DNA of 35,296 nucleotides from Deltaproteobacteria bacterium (GTDB lineage: Bacteria > Myxococcota_A > Polyangia > Polyangiales > Sandaracinaceae): the NCBI GenBank assembly GCA_017303575.1, contig JAFLCL010000061.1, forward strand, positions 1 through 35,296, given 5' to 3'. Shown here one piece after another: positions 26,662-35,296 of this stretch; within the stretch, counting starts at the first letter, position 1, and each line of letters starts with the position of its first letter. Under the pieces are notes generated by a model. It was not told where the DNA came from, made no database searches, and worked only from the letters and a program-made list of their open reading frames with translations. The position numbers and the translations under genes were made by a program.

Positions 26662-26685
26662 GCGCAGCCGCGCGCTTCGCTGCGC
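26662..26685 (+). repeat. 7-pair inverted repeat between the tandem lipoprotein genes
   Basis: GCGCAGC and GCTGCGC pair around a 10-base loop. It lies 39 bases after the first lipoprotein stop and just before the GGAGG site of the second. It could be an mRNA-processing or weak termination element. There is no U-tract. Confidence 0.35.
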
Positions 26686-26696
26686 AGTGGAGGATC

Positions 26697-28727
26697 ATGC
26701 ACGGCTCGATCGGTCGCTCGTTCGGTCTCGCGTCCCTCGTGGGCGTCTCGCTCTCCGGGCTCGCAGCGTGCGGAGGTACGCAGGACGCGGCGCACACGAC
26801 GCCCACCACCAACGAGGCGCGCACGCTGCCCGAGATCGCCTCGCCGCCGACGGCGGCGCCCGTGTATCCCAGCACGCGCACTGTGTTGATCGATGGTGTG
26901 CGCGACGCTCTCGTTCTCGACGAGGTCGGCGGCTTTCGTCTCGTGGGTGGAGCGGGGACGATCGCGCTCGTGGGCGCGGACGGTCACGTGCGGGCGAGCC
27001 ATCGCTTCGCGTTCGGATCGGACGGCGCGAGCGGTGTGCTGCTCACGCCCATCCCTGCCGAGAGCCCCACGCACGCAGTCGTGGGCAACGGCGACACCGA
27101 CGGATTCCGCGGACCGTGGGCGGGGCAGCTCGATCGCTGGAACCTCGACACGGACACCGTCGAGCAGCTTCGACGGCTCGGCTACGCGGCCCCGTTGCTC
27201 GCGCGCGTCGGGCCAGCGGTCGTCGCGGTGAGCCCTTCGGAATCGAGCGTCACCGGCGTCACCGCCACGGCGATCGAAGAACGCGAAGAGCAGGCCGATC
27301 GCCTGGGGTGGGCGCCTGGGCGACCGGCCGAGGTCTACGTGGGCGATGAAGAGGGTGGCTGGCTCGTGCGCGCGAACCAGGACGGAACGTTGGTCTTCAG
27401 CGACGAGCGCTCGTCCGTGCCCGAGTCACCCTCGCTCGAGCCGATCCCGTCGTCGTGGCCGCTGTCGCCTCGCCTGGGCGCGCGCGGGCTGCCCTTCCTC
27501 GCGCTCTCGCCTGCGGGCGGTCACCTCGCGGTCGGGACGTCGGTCAGCACCGTGGTCCTCGGACCTCGAGGGCTGGGCGTCGAGCGCCCGGGCAGTGGGT
27601 CGCTGTCGTTCGTGCGCACCGGGCTCCTCCGCGCGGGTGACATCGTCTCGCCCATCGCCGCGCTCGCGCACCCGCTGCGCTCGCGGCTCGTCGAGCGCTT
27701 CGTCTATCCGGAGGACACCGAGAGCGAGTCCTCGCCCGAGCTACGCGCGTACTACGAGTGGCAGTACCAAGCGCAGGAGGCCTCGAGCGACGGCCAGCCG
27801 ATCCCCGCGCTCGACATCGAGCCCGTGTGCAACACCGTCGCGCCGCGTCGCTGCGTGCGGGCCCGCGTCGAGGGCGCGCAGCTCGCGGGCTGGGACTACT
27901 TCGATCCCGCGAGACCTGGGCGTGCGCTCGGCACGATCGACCAGAGCGGCTTCCCGCCCGGACCGGGCCACGTGCTCGTGGCGCCGGGCGGCCGCTGGGT
28001 CCGCATCTTCAATGGATCGGGTGCGACGTCGATCGTCGCGATGCCGCGCGGGGATCGTTTCGATGCGCTCGAGCAGTGGGTCGAGCTCGACACCGGCTGG
28101 GTGTTGATCGATCCGTCGGACGCGGCCCGTGTGGTGTTCGTCCCTTTCGCCAGAGGGCCCGTGATCGAGCGGCGCTTCGAGAGCGCACCCGTCGCGCTCA
28201 GCATCTTGGACGCGACGCACGTGCTCGCGTGGGACGGCGACGCGAGCGTCGAGGTCCTCGCGGTGCCCAGCCTCACCACCGAGCGCACGCTCGCCGTGGG
28301 GGACGAGGGGCCGACGTGGCACTGCGAGCAAGGCGAGCTCGTCGACGACGCGGGCGAGGCACTCGACGGCGAGGGGGAAGCGACCGCCTGCCCCGTCCCC
28401 GACCTCGACCACGATCAGGGCTACGCCATCGTCGTGTCCGGCGATCGTGCGTTCTGGGTGGATGCGCTCCTGGGCGACGAAGCCCGCGTCCACCGCGCGG
28501 CCGACGACGCCGTTCTCTCCGTGCGCGTGACCACCGACGGCATCCTGGCGTCGACGTCGAGCGGTGTGTTCGAGGGCAGTGGTGCTGTGCTCGACCACGT
28601 GGTGGTGCGAGAGCCTGGCCCCGTTCGTACGGCGGTGATCACGGCGGGCGCGGAGGCCCGCGCTCGCTTCGAGCGACCCGGTCTCGTGGCCGCGTTCTTC
28701 TCCGGGGCGCCGCTCCCCGCGCCCTGA
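26697..28727 (+). CDS. Large hypothetical lipoprotein, second of a tandem paralogous pair
   Basis: A 676-residue protein with a GGAGG site 4 bases before its ATG and a textbook lipobox LAAC with Cys25. A Thr/Pro-rich tether follows, then a long beta-rich region with propeller-like strands (QLDRWNLDTDTVEQL, GGHLAVGTSVSTVVLG, PGHVLVAPGGRWVRIFNG, GWVLIDPSDAARVV). It aligns along most of its length with the preceding lipoprotein. Shared landmarks include IEPVC followed by a Cys-Val-Arg-Ala, GPGHV/GAGYV, and RRFE. The similarity is moderate, so the duplication is old. The function is unknown; location on the outer membrane is likely. Confidence 0.82.
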   Translation: MHGSIGRSFGLASLVGVSLSGLAACGGTQDAAHTTPTTNEARTLPEIASPPTAAPVYPSTRTVLIDGVRDALVLDEVGGFRLVGGAGTIALVGADGHVRASHRFAFGSDGASGVLLTPIPAESPTHAVVGNGDTDGFRGPWAGQLDRWNLDTDTVEQLRRLGYAAPLLARVGPAVVAVSPSESSVTGVTATAIEEREEQADRLGWAPGRPAEVYVGDEEGGWLVRANQDGTLVFSDERSSVPESPSLEPIPSSWPLSPRLGARGLPFLALSPAGGHLAVGTSVSTVVLGPRGLGVERPGSGSLSFVRTGLLRAGDIVSPIAALAHPLRSRLVERFVYPEDTESESSPELRAYYEWQYQAQEASSDGQPIPALDIEPVCNTVAPRRCVRARVEGAQLAGWDYFDPARPGRALGTIDQSGFPPGPGHVLVAPGGRWVRIFNGSGATSIVAMPRGDRFDALEQWVELDTGWVLIDPSDAARVVFVPFARGPVIERRFESAPVALSILDATHVLAWDGDASVEVLAVPSLTTERTLAVGDEGPTWHCEQGELVDDAGEALDGEGEATACPVPDLDHDQGYAIVVSGDRAFWVDALLGDEARVHRAADDAVLSVRVTTDGILASTSSGVFEGSGAVLDHVVVREPGPVRTAVITAGAEARARFERPGLVAAFFSGAPLPAP

Positions 28728-28737
28728 TCGCTGCAAA

Positions 28738-28755
28738 GGGCCGTGTTTTCGGCCC
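28738..28755 (+). terminator. Hairpin after the tandem lipoprotein pair
   Basis: GGGCCG and CGGCCC pair around TGTTTT, 10 bases after the second lipoprotein stop. The stem is short and no U-run follows, so it is a weak terminator at best. It immediately precedes the promoter of the next gene. Confidence 0.45.
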
Positions 28756-28773
28756 GTCCCGAAGGATTCGCGT

Positions 28774-28801
28774 TTGACAGGGCAGGGGCCTCGGAGATAA
28801 T
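28774..28801 (+). promoter_or_regulatory. Near-consensus housekeeping promoter of the OmpA-like gene
   Basis: TTGACA at 28774-28779 and GATAAT at 28796-28801 are separated by 16 bases. Both hexamers are within one base of the sigma-70-type consensus, which stands out in this GC-rich DNA. Transcription would start near 28808, giving a leader of about 90 bases to the ATG at 28898. This implies strong expression, as expected for an abundant outer-membrane protein. Confidence 0.75.
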
Positions 28802-28897
28802 CGCCGCCACCCTTCGTGGGGCGCTCGCGCCCGTGGAGGGATCGCCGCGAAGGTTCGCGCGCATCGCGCCGTGCCGTCATCTCATCGAGGAGTCTCC

Positions 28898-30979
<2,082 letters not shown>

Positions 30980-30983
30980 GCCG

Positions 30984-31017
30984 CCCCTTGAGCTGAGCAG
31001 CCCCTTGAGCTGAGCAG
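30984..31017. repeat. 17-base tandem duplication at the OmpA stop codon
   Basis: CCCCTTGAGCTGAGCAG occurs twice in tandem, directly after the stop, and a partial third copy (CAGCTGAGCCG) overlaps the stop itself. It looks like slippage of the stop-codon neighbourhood. No function is evident. Confidence 0.7.
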
Positions 31018-31046
31018 CCAGCGCGACCCGAGCGTCGCGTGACCGA

Positions 31047-31074
31047 AGAACGGGCCCTCTCGCGGGCCCGTTCT
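31047..31074 (+). terminator. Strong terminator hairpin after the OmpA-like gene
   Basis: An 11-pair perfect stem, AGAACGGGCCC with GGGCCCGTTCT, closes a TCTCGC loop and is followed by a short pyrimidine-rich tail (ctcattcc). It lies 68 bases after the OmpA stop and before the next gene, matching the strong promoter upstream. Confidence 0.8.
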
Positions 31075-31194
31075 CATTCCGTCCTGTGTGAACTCGGGGT
31101 TGATCCCGAGCACGCGATCTTGCGATGCTCGCCCTCTGCACGCGCGAAGTGCGCGTGAGGCACGACGAGGACGTGCCAACCTGGCGATTCGACC

Positions 31195-31752
31195 ATGACG
31201 CTCGATCGATTCTCGGCTGCCGTCCGCGACGGGATGCTCAGTCTTCCCCAAGACTGCAAGGCGATGCTGCGACTCGCCGAAGACCCCGAGCTCGACGATG
31301 TGAGTCGCGTGCTCGCGTGCGGCGCGCTGTTGCACGTGCTCTCGGGCACCAACGCGATCCCCGGCGCCAAGGGAACGCTCGCGCTCGCGGACGACGTGAT
31401 CGTGCTCCGCCTCGTCGTCGAGCGCATCGCGACAGCGTCACCCGACGTGGTGAAGGCGCACGGCGACGACGACCCCGAGGTCTACGATGCGATGCGCGAG
31501 CAGATGGAGGTCATCCGCGCGCACCTCGGCGAGCTCATGGTGGTGCTCGATCGCGCCGTCGATCACCTGCCGAAGCTCCAGTTCGAGGGGCACGACGCGC
31601 CCGGCTGCGCCAAGGACGACGAGAGCATCACGTGGCTCTACGACTCCGTGCACGAGGCGATCATCCAGCGCCTCGAAGTGCGCGAAGAAGACGCGACGCG
31701 AGCAGCCAAGGGAGCGGGCGAGCTGCGCGGCTACCTCAAGCAGCGCGTCTGA
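31195..31752 (+). CDS. DUF1232/YkvA-like small protein
   Basis: A 185-residue protein whose segment at ~40-75 (CGALLHVLSGTNAIPGAKGT then ALADDVIVLRLVVERI) matches the DUF1232 (YkvA) pattern of a helix, a short loop with a Pro and a second helix. The usual loop S-x-x-D-L-I-P-D is replaced by SGTNAIPGAKG. The rest is acidic and helical, with two Cys at about 40 and 137 and a Trp-containing late helix (DESITWLYDSVHEAII). There is no signal peptide. Function is unknown for the family. It ends directly against the convergent gene with no gap and no terminator. Confidence 0.75.
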   Translation: MTLDRFSAAVRDGMLSLPQDCKAMLRLAEDPELDDVSRVLACGALLHVLSGTNAIPGAKGTLALADDVIVLRLVVERIATASPDVVKAHGDDDPEVYDAMREQMEVIRAHLGELMVVLDRAVDHLPKLQFEGHDAPGCAKDDESITWLYDSVHEAIIQRLEVREEDATRAAKGAGELRGYLKQRV

Positions 31753-33510
31753 TCACTCGGCTGCCACGTCGAGGGCTGCGTCCTCGCGAAGCGTCGCGTC
31801 CTGCTCTCGCGGCGCGAGCACGAGGATCCCGCGCACGATGCGCTCGAGCGTCGGTCCGAGCTGACGCGCGCTGACCGGCACGAGCACGGCGCGGCGCCGT
31901 GCAATGTCGTGCACCGTGACGCCTTCGCTCTCTGCCCACGCGCGCAGCGCGAGATCGGCGGGCGTCTCCTCCCGCGCCGCGAGGCGAAGCGCGAGGCCGT
32001 CGGTGGCGACGACCTCGACGCGGAGGTCTGCGAGCAAGCGGCCCCGCGCGCCCTCGTCCGAGAGACCCACGTGCAGACGCACGTCGCTGGGATCGATCGC
32101 ACCCCGACCCAGAAGGCGGAGCGACACGAACGGTGTGCCGAGATCGACGTGCAGCGCGCGCGTGGCGCGTGACAGACGCCGCAGCGCGACCGAGCTCTCC
32201 GAGGCGATACGCGCGCGCGAGCCGGAAGTGATCAGCGCCACGAGGAGCGCGGCGAGCAGGCGCGCGGGAGCGTCACTCTCGAGCGCGATCAGCGTGGCCG
32301 CGCCTGCTGTCGCGAGACCGAGGCGCGCAGGCTCGACGAGCGCGCCAGGCCCGATCCACGCCGCGATCGCGGCACGCTCGGCCTGCACACGCTCGCGTGT
32401 CGAGACGGGGCTGAGCGGCATCACGCGCGGACGCGGCGGATCGATCGCCGCGCGCTGCCACGTGATCGCGACGAGCAGCGCGCTCGCAGCGAGGCACACC
32501 GAGGGATCCCACGCGAGCCCGTACGTGAGGGCGGCGAGCGCCGCGCCCACGATCGCCAGCAGCGCGTGCAGCCAGCGCGGTGTCCCGAGGAGCCAGCGCA
32601 TCGACTGCCGTGCGCGGCGCGCGCGGGCCTCGAGGTCCGTGCGCTTGATCAGCGCGGCGAGGGCGATCGCGAGCGCGAGGATCACCCAGCGCTCGCGCCT
32701 CGGCGCGTCCTCGCCGATCGCGGTCGTGCCGTCCGCTTCCGCGGCGGGGGCGGTCCTCGACGAGGGCGTGGCGCTCGTGGAGGCCTCGACGTCGAGGTCC
32801 AGACCCGCCGCATGCGCCCATTGCGCGCGCGGCACGCGCACGACGGTGTCCCAGTCGCTCGTGCGCGGGAGGTGCGCGCGTCGGTAGACGATGGCGACGT
32901 GGTCGGTGTCGGTGCTCGTGCTGCCGAGCGCGCTGGTGTGCTGCACGGGCTGCGTCTCGATCTCGATCGGCGCCGTGATCTCGTCCTCGGGCTGCGGCGT
33001 GCTCGCGCTCGGCACGATCCAGCGGATCTCGACGGCGTCGAGGCCGTAGCGCCACGCGGGGAAGACCCAGTGCGCCTCGAGCGTGTCGGAGTCGAGCTGC
33101 CGCGTGCTCGCGAGCGACGTCGTCCACGCGAGATCGATGTCGTACTCGCCTCGACGCGGGGCACCCCGACGCGAGAAGCGGAGCGAGACGCGTCCGTGAT
33201 CCCGCGGCGTGACCTCGACCGGAAGCGCGACACCGCTCGCGTCGCGGAACGTCAGCGGCCGCTCGGGATCGAGCACAGCGTCCTCGTCGAGGCCCTCGAG
33301 CTCCATCCCCTCGAGCCAGCCGCCATCGACGCGCACGCGCGCCCACAACGTGACGTGGGCCCGGCCGTCGTCGGTGAGCTCGACCTCGGCGCGCGCGGTG
33401 CGCACCGTCGCGTCCGTCCACGCGTGCGCAGAGCGCGGCATCGCCACCGACGCCAGGGCGATCGAGAGCACGAGGAGTGAACGAAGACCGAGGGCAGGCA
33501 GCCCGCGCAT
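31753..33510 (-). CDS. Exported multi-span membrane protein, unknown function
   Basis: A 585-residue protein from the ATG at 33510, chosen because a clean signal peptide starts there (MRGLPALGLRSLLVLSIALA, cleavage after SAHA). Residues ~31-255 form an exported beta-rich domain (VTLWARVRVDGGWLEGMELE, VSLRFSRRGAPRRGEYDIDL), followed by a Thr/Ala/Glu-rich linker and about four to five membrane spans (WVILALAIALAALI, WLHALLAIVGAALAALTYGL, others). A final soluble domain carries VDLGTPFVSLRLLGRG and VTVHDIARRRAVLVPV. The layout, an exported beta domain then helices then a cytoplasmic domain, is like DUF2207-type proteins, but the match is in shape only. It is separated by 59 bases from the protease gene upstream. 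Confidence 0.8.
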   Translation of the reverse strand: MRGLPALGLRSLLVLSIALASVAMPRSAHAWTDATVRTARAEVELTDDGRAHVTLWARVRVDGGWLEGMELEGLDEDAVLDPERPLTFRDASGVALPVEVTPRDHGRVSLRFSRRGAPRRGEYDIDLAWTTSLASTRQLDSDTLEAHWVFPAWRYGLDAVEIRWIVPSASTPQPEDEITAPIEIETQPVQHTSALGSTSTDTDHVAIVYRRAHLPRTSDWDTVVRVPRAQWAHAAGLDLDVEASTSATPSSRTAPAAEADGTTAIGEDAPRRERWVILALAIALAALIKRTDLEARARRARQSMRWLLGTPRWLHALLAIVGAALAALTYGLAWDPSVCLAASALLVAITWQRAAIDPPRPRVMPLSPVSTRERVQAERAAIAAWIGPGALVEPARLGLATAGAATLIALESDAPARLLAALLVALITSGSRARIASESSVALRRLSRATRALHVDLGTPFVSLRLLGRGAIDPSDVRLHVGLSDEGARGRLLADLRVEVVATDGLALRLAAREETPADLALRAWAESEGVTVHDIARRRAVLVPVSARQLGPTLERIVRGILVLAPREQDATLREDAALDVAAE

Positions 33511-33569
33511 GGCGACGAACCTAGCGATCGCCCCGATCTCTCGCGAGTTTTCAGCGATCCCCGCGCCGT

Positions 33570-34571
33570 TCAGCCGGGGCGGACCCACCACGGCATGAAG
33601 AGCAGCACGAAGGTCACGAGCGTCCCGATGGCGACGAGGCGACGCGTCGGCGAGAGCGAGTCGTCGTCGGTGGGTGGGTGCTCGTGACCGGTGAGGCGCG
33701 CGAGCATCGTGAGCACCACGAACCACACCATCCAGTGCAGGCCGCTCATCCACTCGGTGATCACCTCAGCCCACGGGCGCGCCGCGAGGAGCGCGGGCAC
33801 GCCGTACGCGGCGCCCGTCACGAGCGCGATCGCCGGCAGCGCGAAGCGAATCATGCGTGCGTAGCGATCCTGATCCTTGCCGAAGAGCGCGTACGCGATG
33901 TGACCGCCGTCGAGCTGACCGACGGGCACGAGGTTGATCATCGTGACCAAGAGGCCGGCCCATCCGGCGAACGCCGTCGCGCTCAGCATGATGTCGTGCC
34001 CCTCCGGGATGGGGCCCTTCAGCGCGTAGAGCAGGCCGACGTAGAGCAGCGAGCGACCCTCGACGATGAAGCTCCCGCTCTCGGGCAGCGGCTCGACGGG
34101 CGAGGTCGCGATCCCGTAGATCAAGACGGGCAGGGTGATCGCGAGCCCCGCGAGCGGACCCGACGCGCCCACGTCGAGCAATGCGTCCCGTCGCGCGATG
34201 CGGCCACGCATGCGGATGACGGCGCCCATCGTCCCGAGCAGCGAGAGCGGCATCGGGATGAAGTAGGGCGGCGAGATGTCGACCCGATGCAAACGCCCCG
34301 CGACGTAGTGCCCGAGCTCGTGCGCGAGGAGGATCGACATCAGCGGCAGCGCGAAGTCCCACCCCGCCATCCACGCCCGGAGCCCTTGCCCTGGACCGAG
34401 GTCGAACGCCTCGATCGGATCGAGGCCGTGCATCTCCGCGCCCACGAACGACGTCGTGATGAGCGTCGCGAGGAAGAGCAGGATCGGCGTGCGCCAGGCT
34501 GCGAGCCCATGACCGCTCGCATCGGTGTCCTCTGTCGGCCTCGCGGGCGACTCCTTCGGTTCGTCGCTCAC
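33570..34571 (-). CDS. Site-2 protease family intramembrane metallopeptidase (M50)
   Basis: A 333-residue polytopic membrane protease. The zinc motif HELGH (His84, Glu85, His88) lies in a membrane helix (FALPLMSILLAHELGHYVAG), and the second conserved motif NLVPVGQLDGGHIAYALFG supplies the third ligand Asp. The conserved YFIPMPLSLLGTMGAVIRM segment matches the EGY-like subgroup found in plants and bacteria. Such enzymes cut membrane-bound regulators or signal peptides within the bilayer. A GTG start overlaps the stop of the upstream SctL gene by 4 bases; the longer frame would run into that gene. The N-terminal ~25 residues are charged and cytosolic. All catalytic residues are present. Confidence 0.92.
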   Translation of the reverse strand: MSDEPKESPARPTEDTDASGHGLAAWRTPILLFLATLITTSFVGAEMHGLDPIEAFDLGPGQGLRAWMAGWDFALPLMSILLAHELGHYVAGRLHRVDISPPYFIPMPLSLLGTMGAVIRMRGRIARRDALLDVGASGPLAGLAITLPVLIYGIATSPVEPLPESGSFIVEGRSLLYVGLLYALKGPIPEGHDIMLSATAFAGWAGLLVTMINLVPVGQLDGGHIAYALFGKDQDRYARMIRFALPAIALVTGAAYGVPALLAARPWAEVITEWMSGLHWMVWFVVLTMLARLTGHEHPPTDDDSLSPTRRLVAIGTLVTFVLLFMPWWVRPG

Positions 34572-35152
34572 GATCCCTCGCGGAGCGCGCGCTCGAACGC
34601 ATCCAGCTGCACCTCGAGGCGTGCGTCCAGCGTGCCGAGGTCGCTGGTGAGGACGCACCCTCCGCGCGTCAACGAGGCGTCGGGCGTGATCCGGATCGCG
34701 CTCGGCTCGAACACCTCACCTCGCGCGAGCGCAGCCTCGAGGGCGGCGGCGTCGTCGGGGTGCACGCGCACCTCGACCTGCTTGGCGCGACGCACGCGGA
34801 GGAGCTCTGCCCGCACCGCGGGCACGACACGCTCCGGCGCGTCGGCGAGGCTGTCGTGGAGCACACGCTCGGCGATGCGCGTGACCAGGCCCACCACCGT
34901 GCGCTCGGCGTCCTCGATGCTGCGTGCGCGTGCCGTGGCCGCGCGTGCCTCGAGCGCCGCGACCGACGCGCGACCTTCGCGTGCGCCTCGCTCGCTCGCT
35001 TCGCGTCCCAGGCGCGCGGCCTCGTCCTCCGCGTGCGCGCGGATGGCGGCGGCCTCGGCTCTCGCCGCCTCGAGCACGCTGCGCGCTTCGTCTCGTGCGC
35101 GTACGAGGCCCGCCTTGGTGATGGCAGTGCCAGCGCGGATCACGCGGGCCAT
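34568..35152 (-). CDS. sctL: FliH/SctL-type secretion-system stator protein
   Basis: A 194-residue protein with a long N-terminal coiled coil rich in Ala, Glu and Arg (RARDEARSVLEAARAEAAAI) followed by a globular FliH/YscL domain (VVGLVTRIAERVLHDSLADA, QVEVRVHPDDAAALEAAL). It ends with the family-typical GGCVLTSDLGTLDARLEVQL. In type III secretion and flagella this protein binds the FliI/SctN ATPase and links it to the sorting platform. The ATG is at 35152 and overlaps the end of the upstream gene by 13 bases. The next gene, the site-2 protease, overlaps its stop. It could belong to a flagellar or to a non-flagellar system; no other marker in the window decides this. Confidence 0.85.
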   Translation of the reverse strand: MARVIRAGTAITKAGLVRARDEARSVLEAARAEAAAIRAHAEDEAARLGREASERGAREGRASVAALEARAATARARSIEDAERTVVGLVTRIAERVLHDSLADAPERVVPAVRAELLRVRRAKQVEVRVHPDDAAALEAALARGEVFEPSAIRITPDASLTRGGCVLTSDLGTLDARLEVQLDAFERALREGS

Positions 35153-35296
35153 GCGCGCGCCTCCACGCGTTCGCGCTCTTCCTTCGCACGTCGCGTTCGC
35201 ACGTCGGCGGCGGCGAGCCGTCGCAGCTGATCCCGAAGGCCCGCGGGCGGTCGGTAGCCTCGACGAGGAACAGGGAGCGCGATCGCGCCTGCGCGT
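35140..35296 (-). CDS. Partial gene upstream of sctL, C-terminal 51 residues
   Basis: The frame is open at the right edge and stops at 35140, inside the first codons of the FliH/SctL gene. The visible part reads RAGAIALPVPRRGYRPPAGL followed by an Arg/Ala/Glu-rich helix (RRAKEERERVEARAWPA). In type III secretion loci SctK or SctJ usually precedes SctL, so this may be the end of one of those, but the fragment is too short to assign. Choosing this frame over the others rests on its natural charge pattern and the overlap typical of these operons. Confidence 0.6.
   Translation of the reverse strand, partial: RAGAIALPVPRRGYRPPAGLRDQLRRLAAADVRTRRAKEERERVEARAWPA

Overview
The window is very GC-rich and gene-dense, with strong GC-ending codon bias that also produces long shadow frames on the opposite strand. 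The gene content fits a myxobacterium of the order Polyangiales, possibly close to Sandaracinus: a DUF1592/DUF1588 plus DUF1552 gene pair, many lipoproteins, a PEGA-domain protein, an OmpA protein with thrombospondin type-3 repeats, a delta-proteobacterial MCE protein and a piece of a type III secretion (FliH/SctL) locus. The order is my inference from gene content; no rRNA or tRNA gene, CRISPR array or insertion sequence was seen.

Layout. 1-3.2 kb: end of a coiled-coil/membrane protein, a c-type cytochrome lipoprotein with an unusual CxxxCH heme motif, a flavin-containing monooxygenase and a PEGA-domain protein. 3.3-8.4 kb: a tightly coupled four-gene operon (alpha/beta-hydrolase lipoprotein, DUF1592-family protein, Tat-exported DUF1552 protein, lipoprotein) in which each stop overlaps the next start by 4 bases. 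8.5-12.4 kb: oligopeptidase A, a small membrane protein coupled to it, and a Spo0M/arrestin-like protein fused to two Tudor-like domains through Met-rich and His/Gly/Lys-rich repeats. 12.8-14.9 kb (minus strand): class II DAHP synthase and an unrecognised gene. 15.1-16.3 kb: a small exported protein and a Phd/VapC-type toxin-antitoxin pair with a striking operator.

16.5-24.7 kb is the most interesting block, all on the plus strand: inositol monophosphatase, GH3-family adenylating/amide-forming enzyme, myo-inositol-1-phosphate synthase, DegT/StrS-type aminotransferase, UPF0104 flippase-like membrane protein and an MlaD/MCE lipid-transport protein. Read together, they could make myo-inositol, convert a cyclitol or sugar to an amine, attach an acyl or aminoacyl group, and move a lipid product to the outer membrane. 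That pathway is inference; the individual families are clear. 24.7-31.1 kb: two tandem paralogous large lipoproteins and an OmpA-like outer-membrane protein with a near-consensus promoter and a strong terminator.

31.2-35.3 kb: a DUF1232-like small protein, then a minus-strand group holding an exported membrane protein, a site-2 intramembrane protease, and two genes of a FliH/SctL-type secretion stator. The protease start overlaps the SctL stop by 4 bases. Start codons were chosen from ribosome-binding sites, signal peptides and neighbour spacing, and often differ from the longest open frame.
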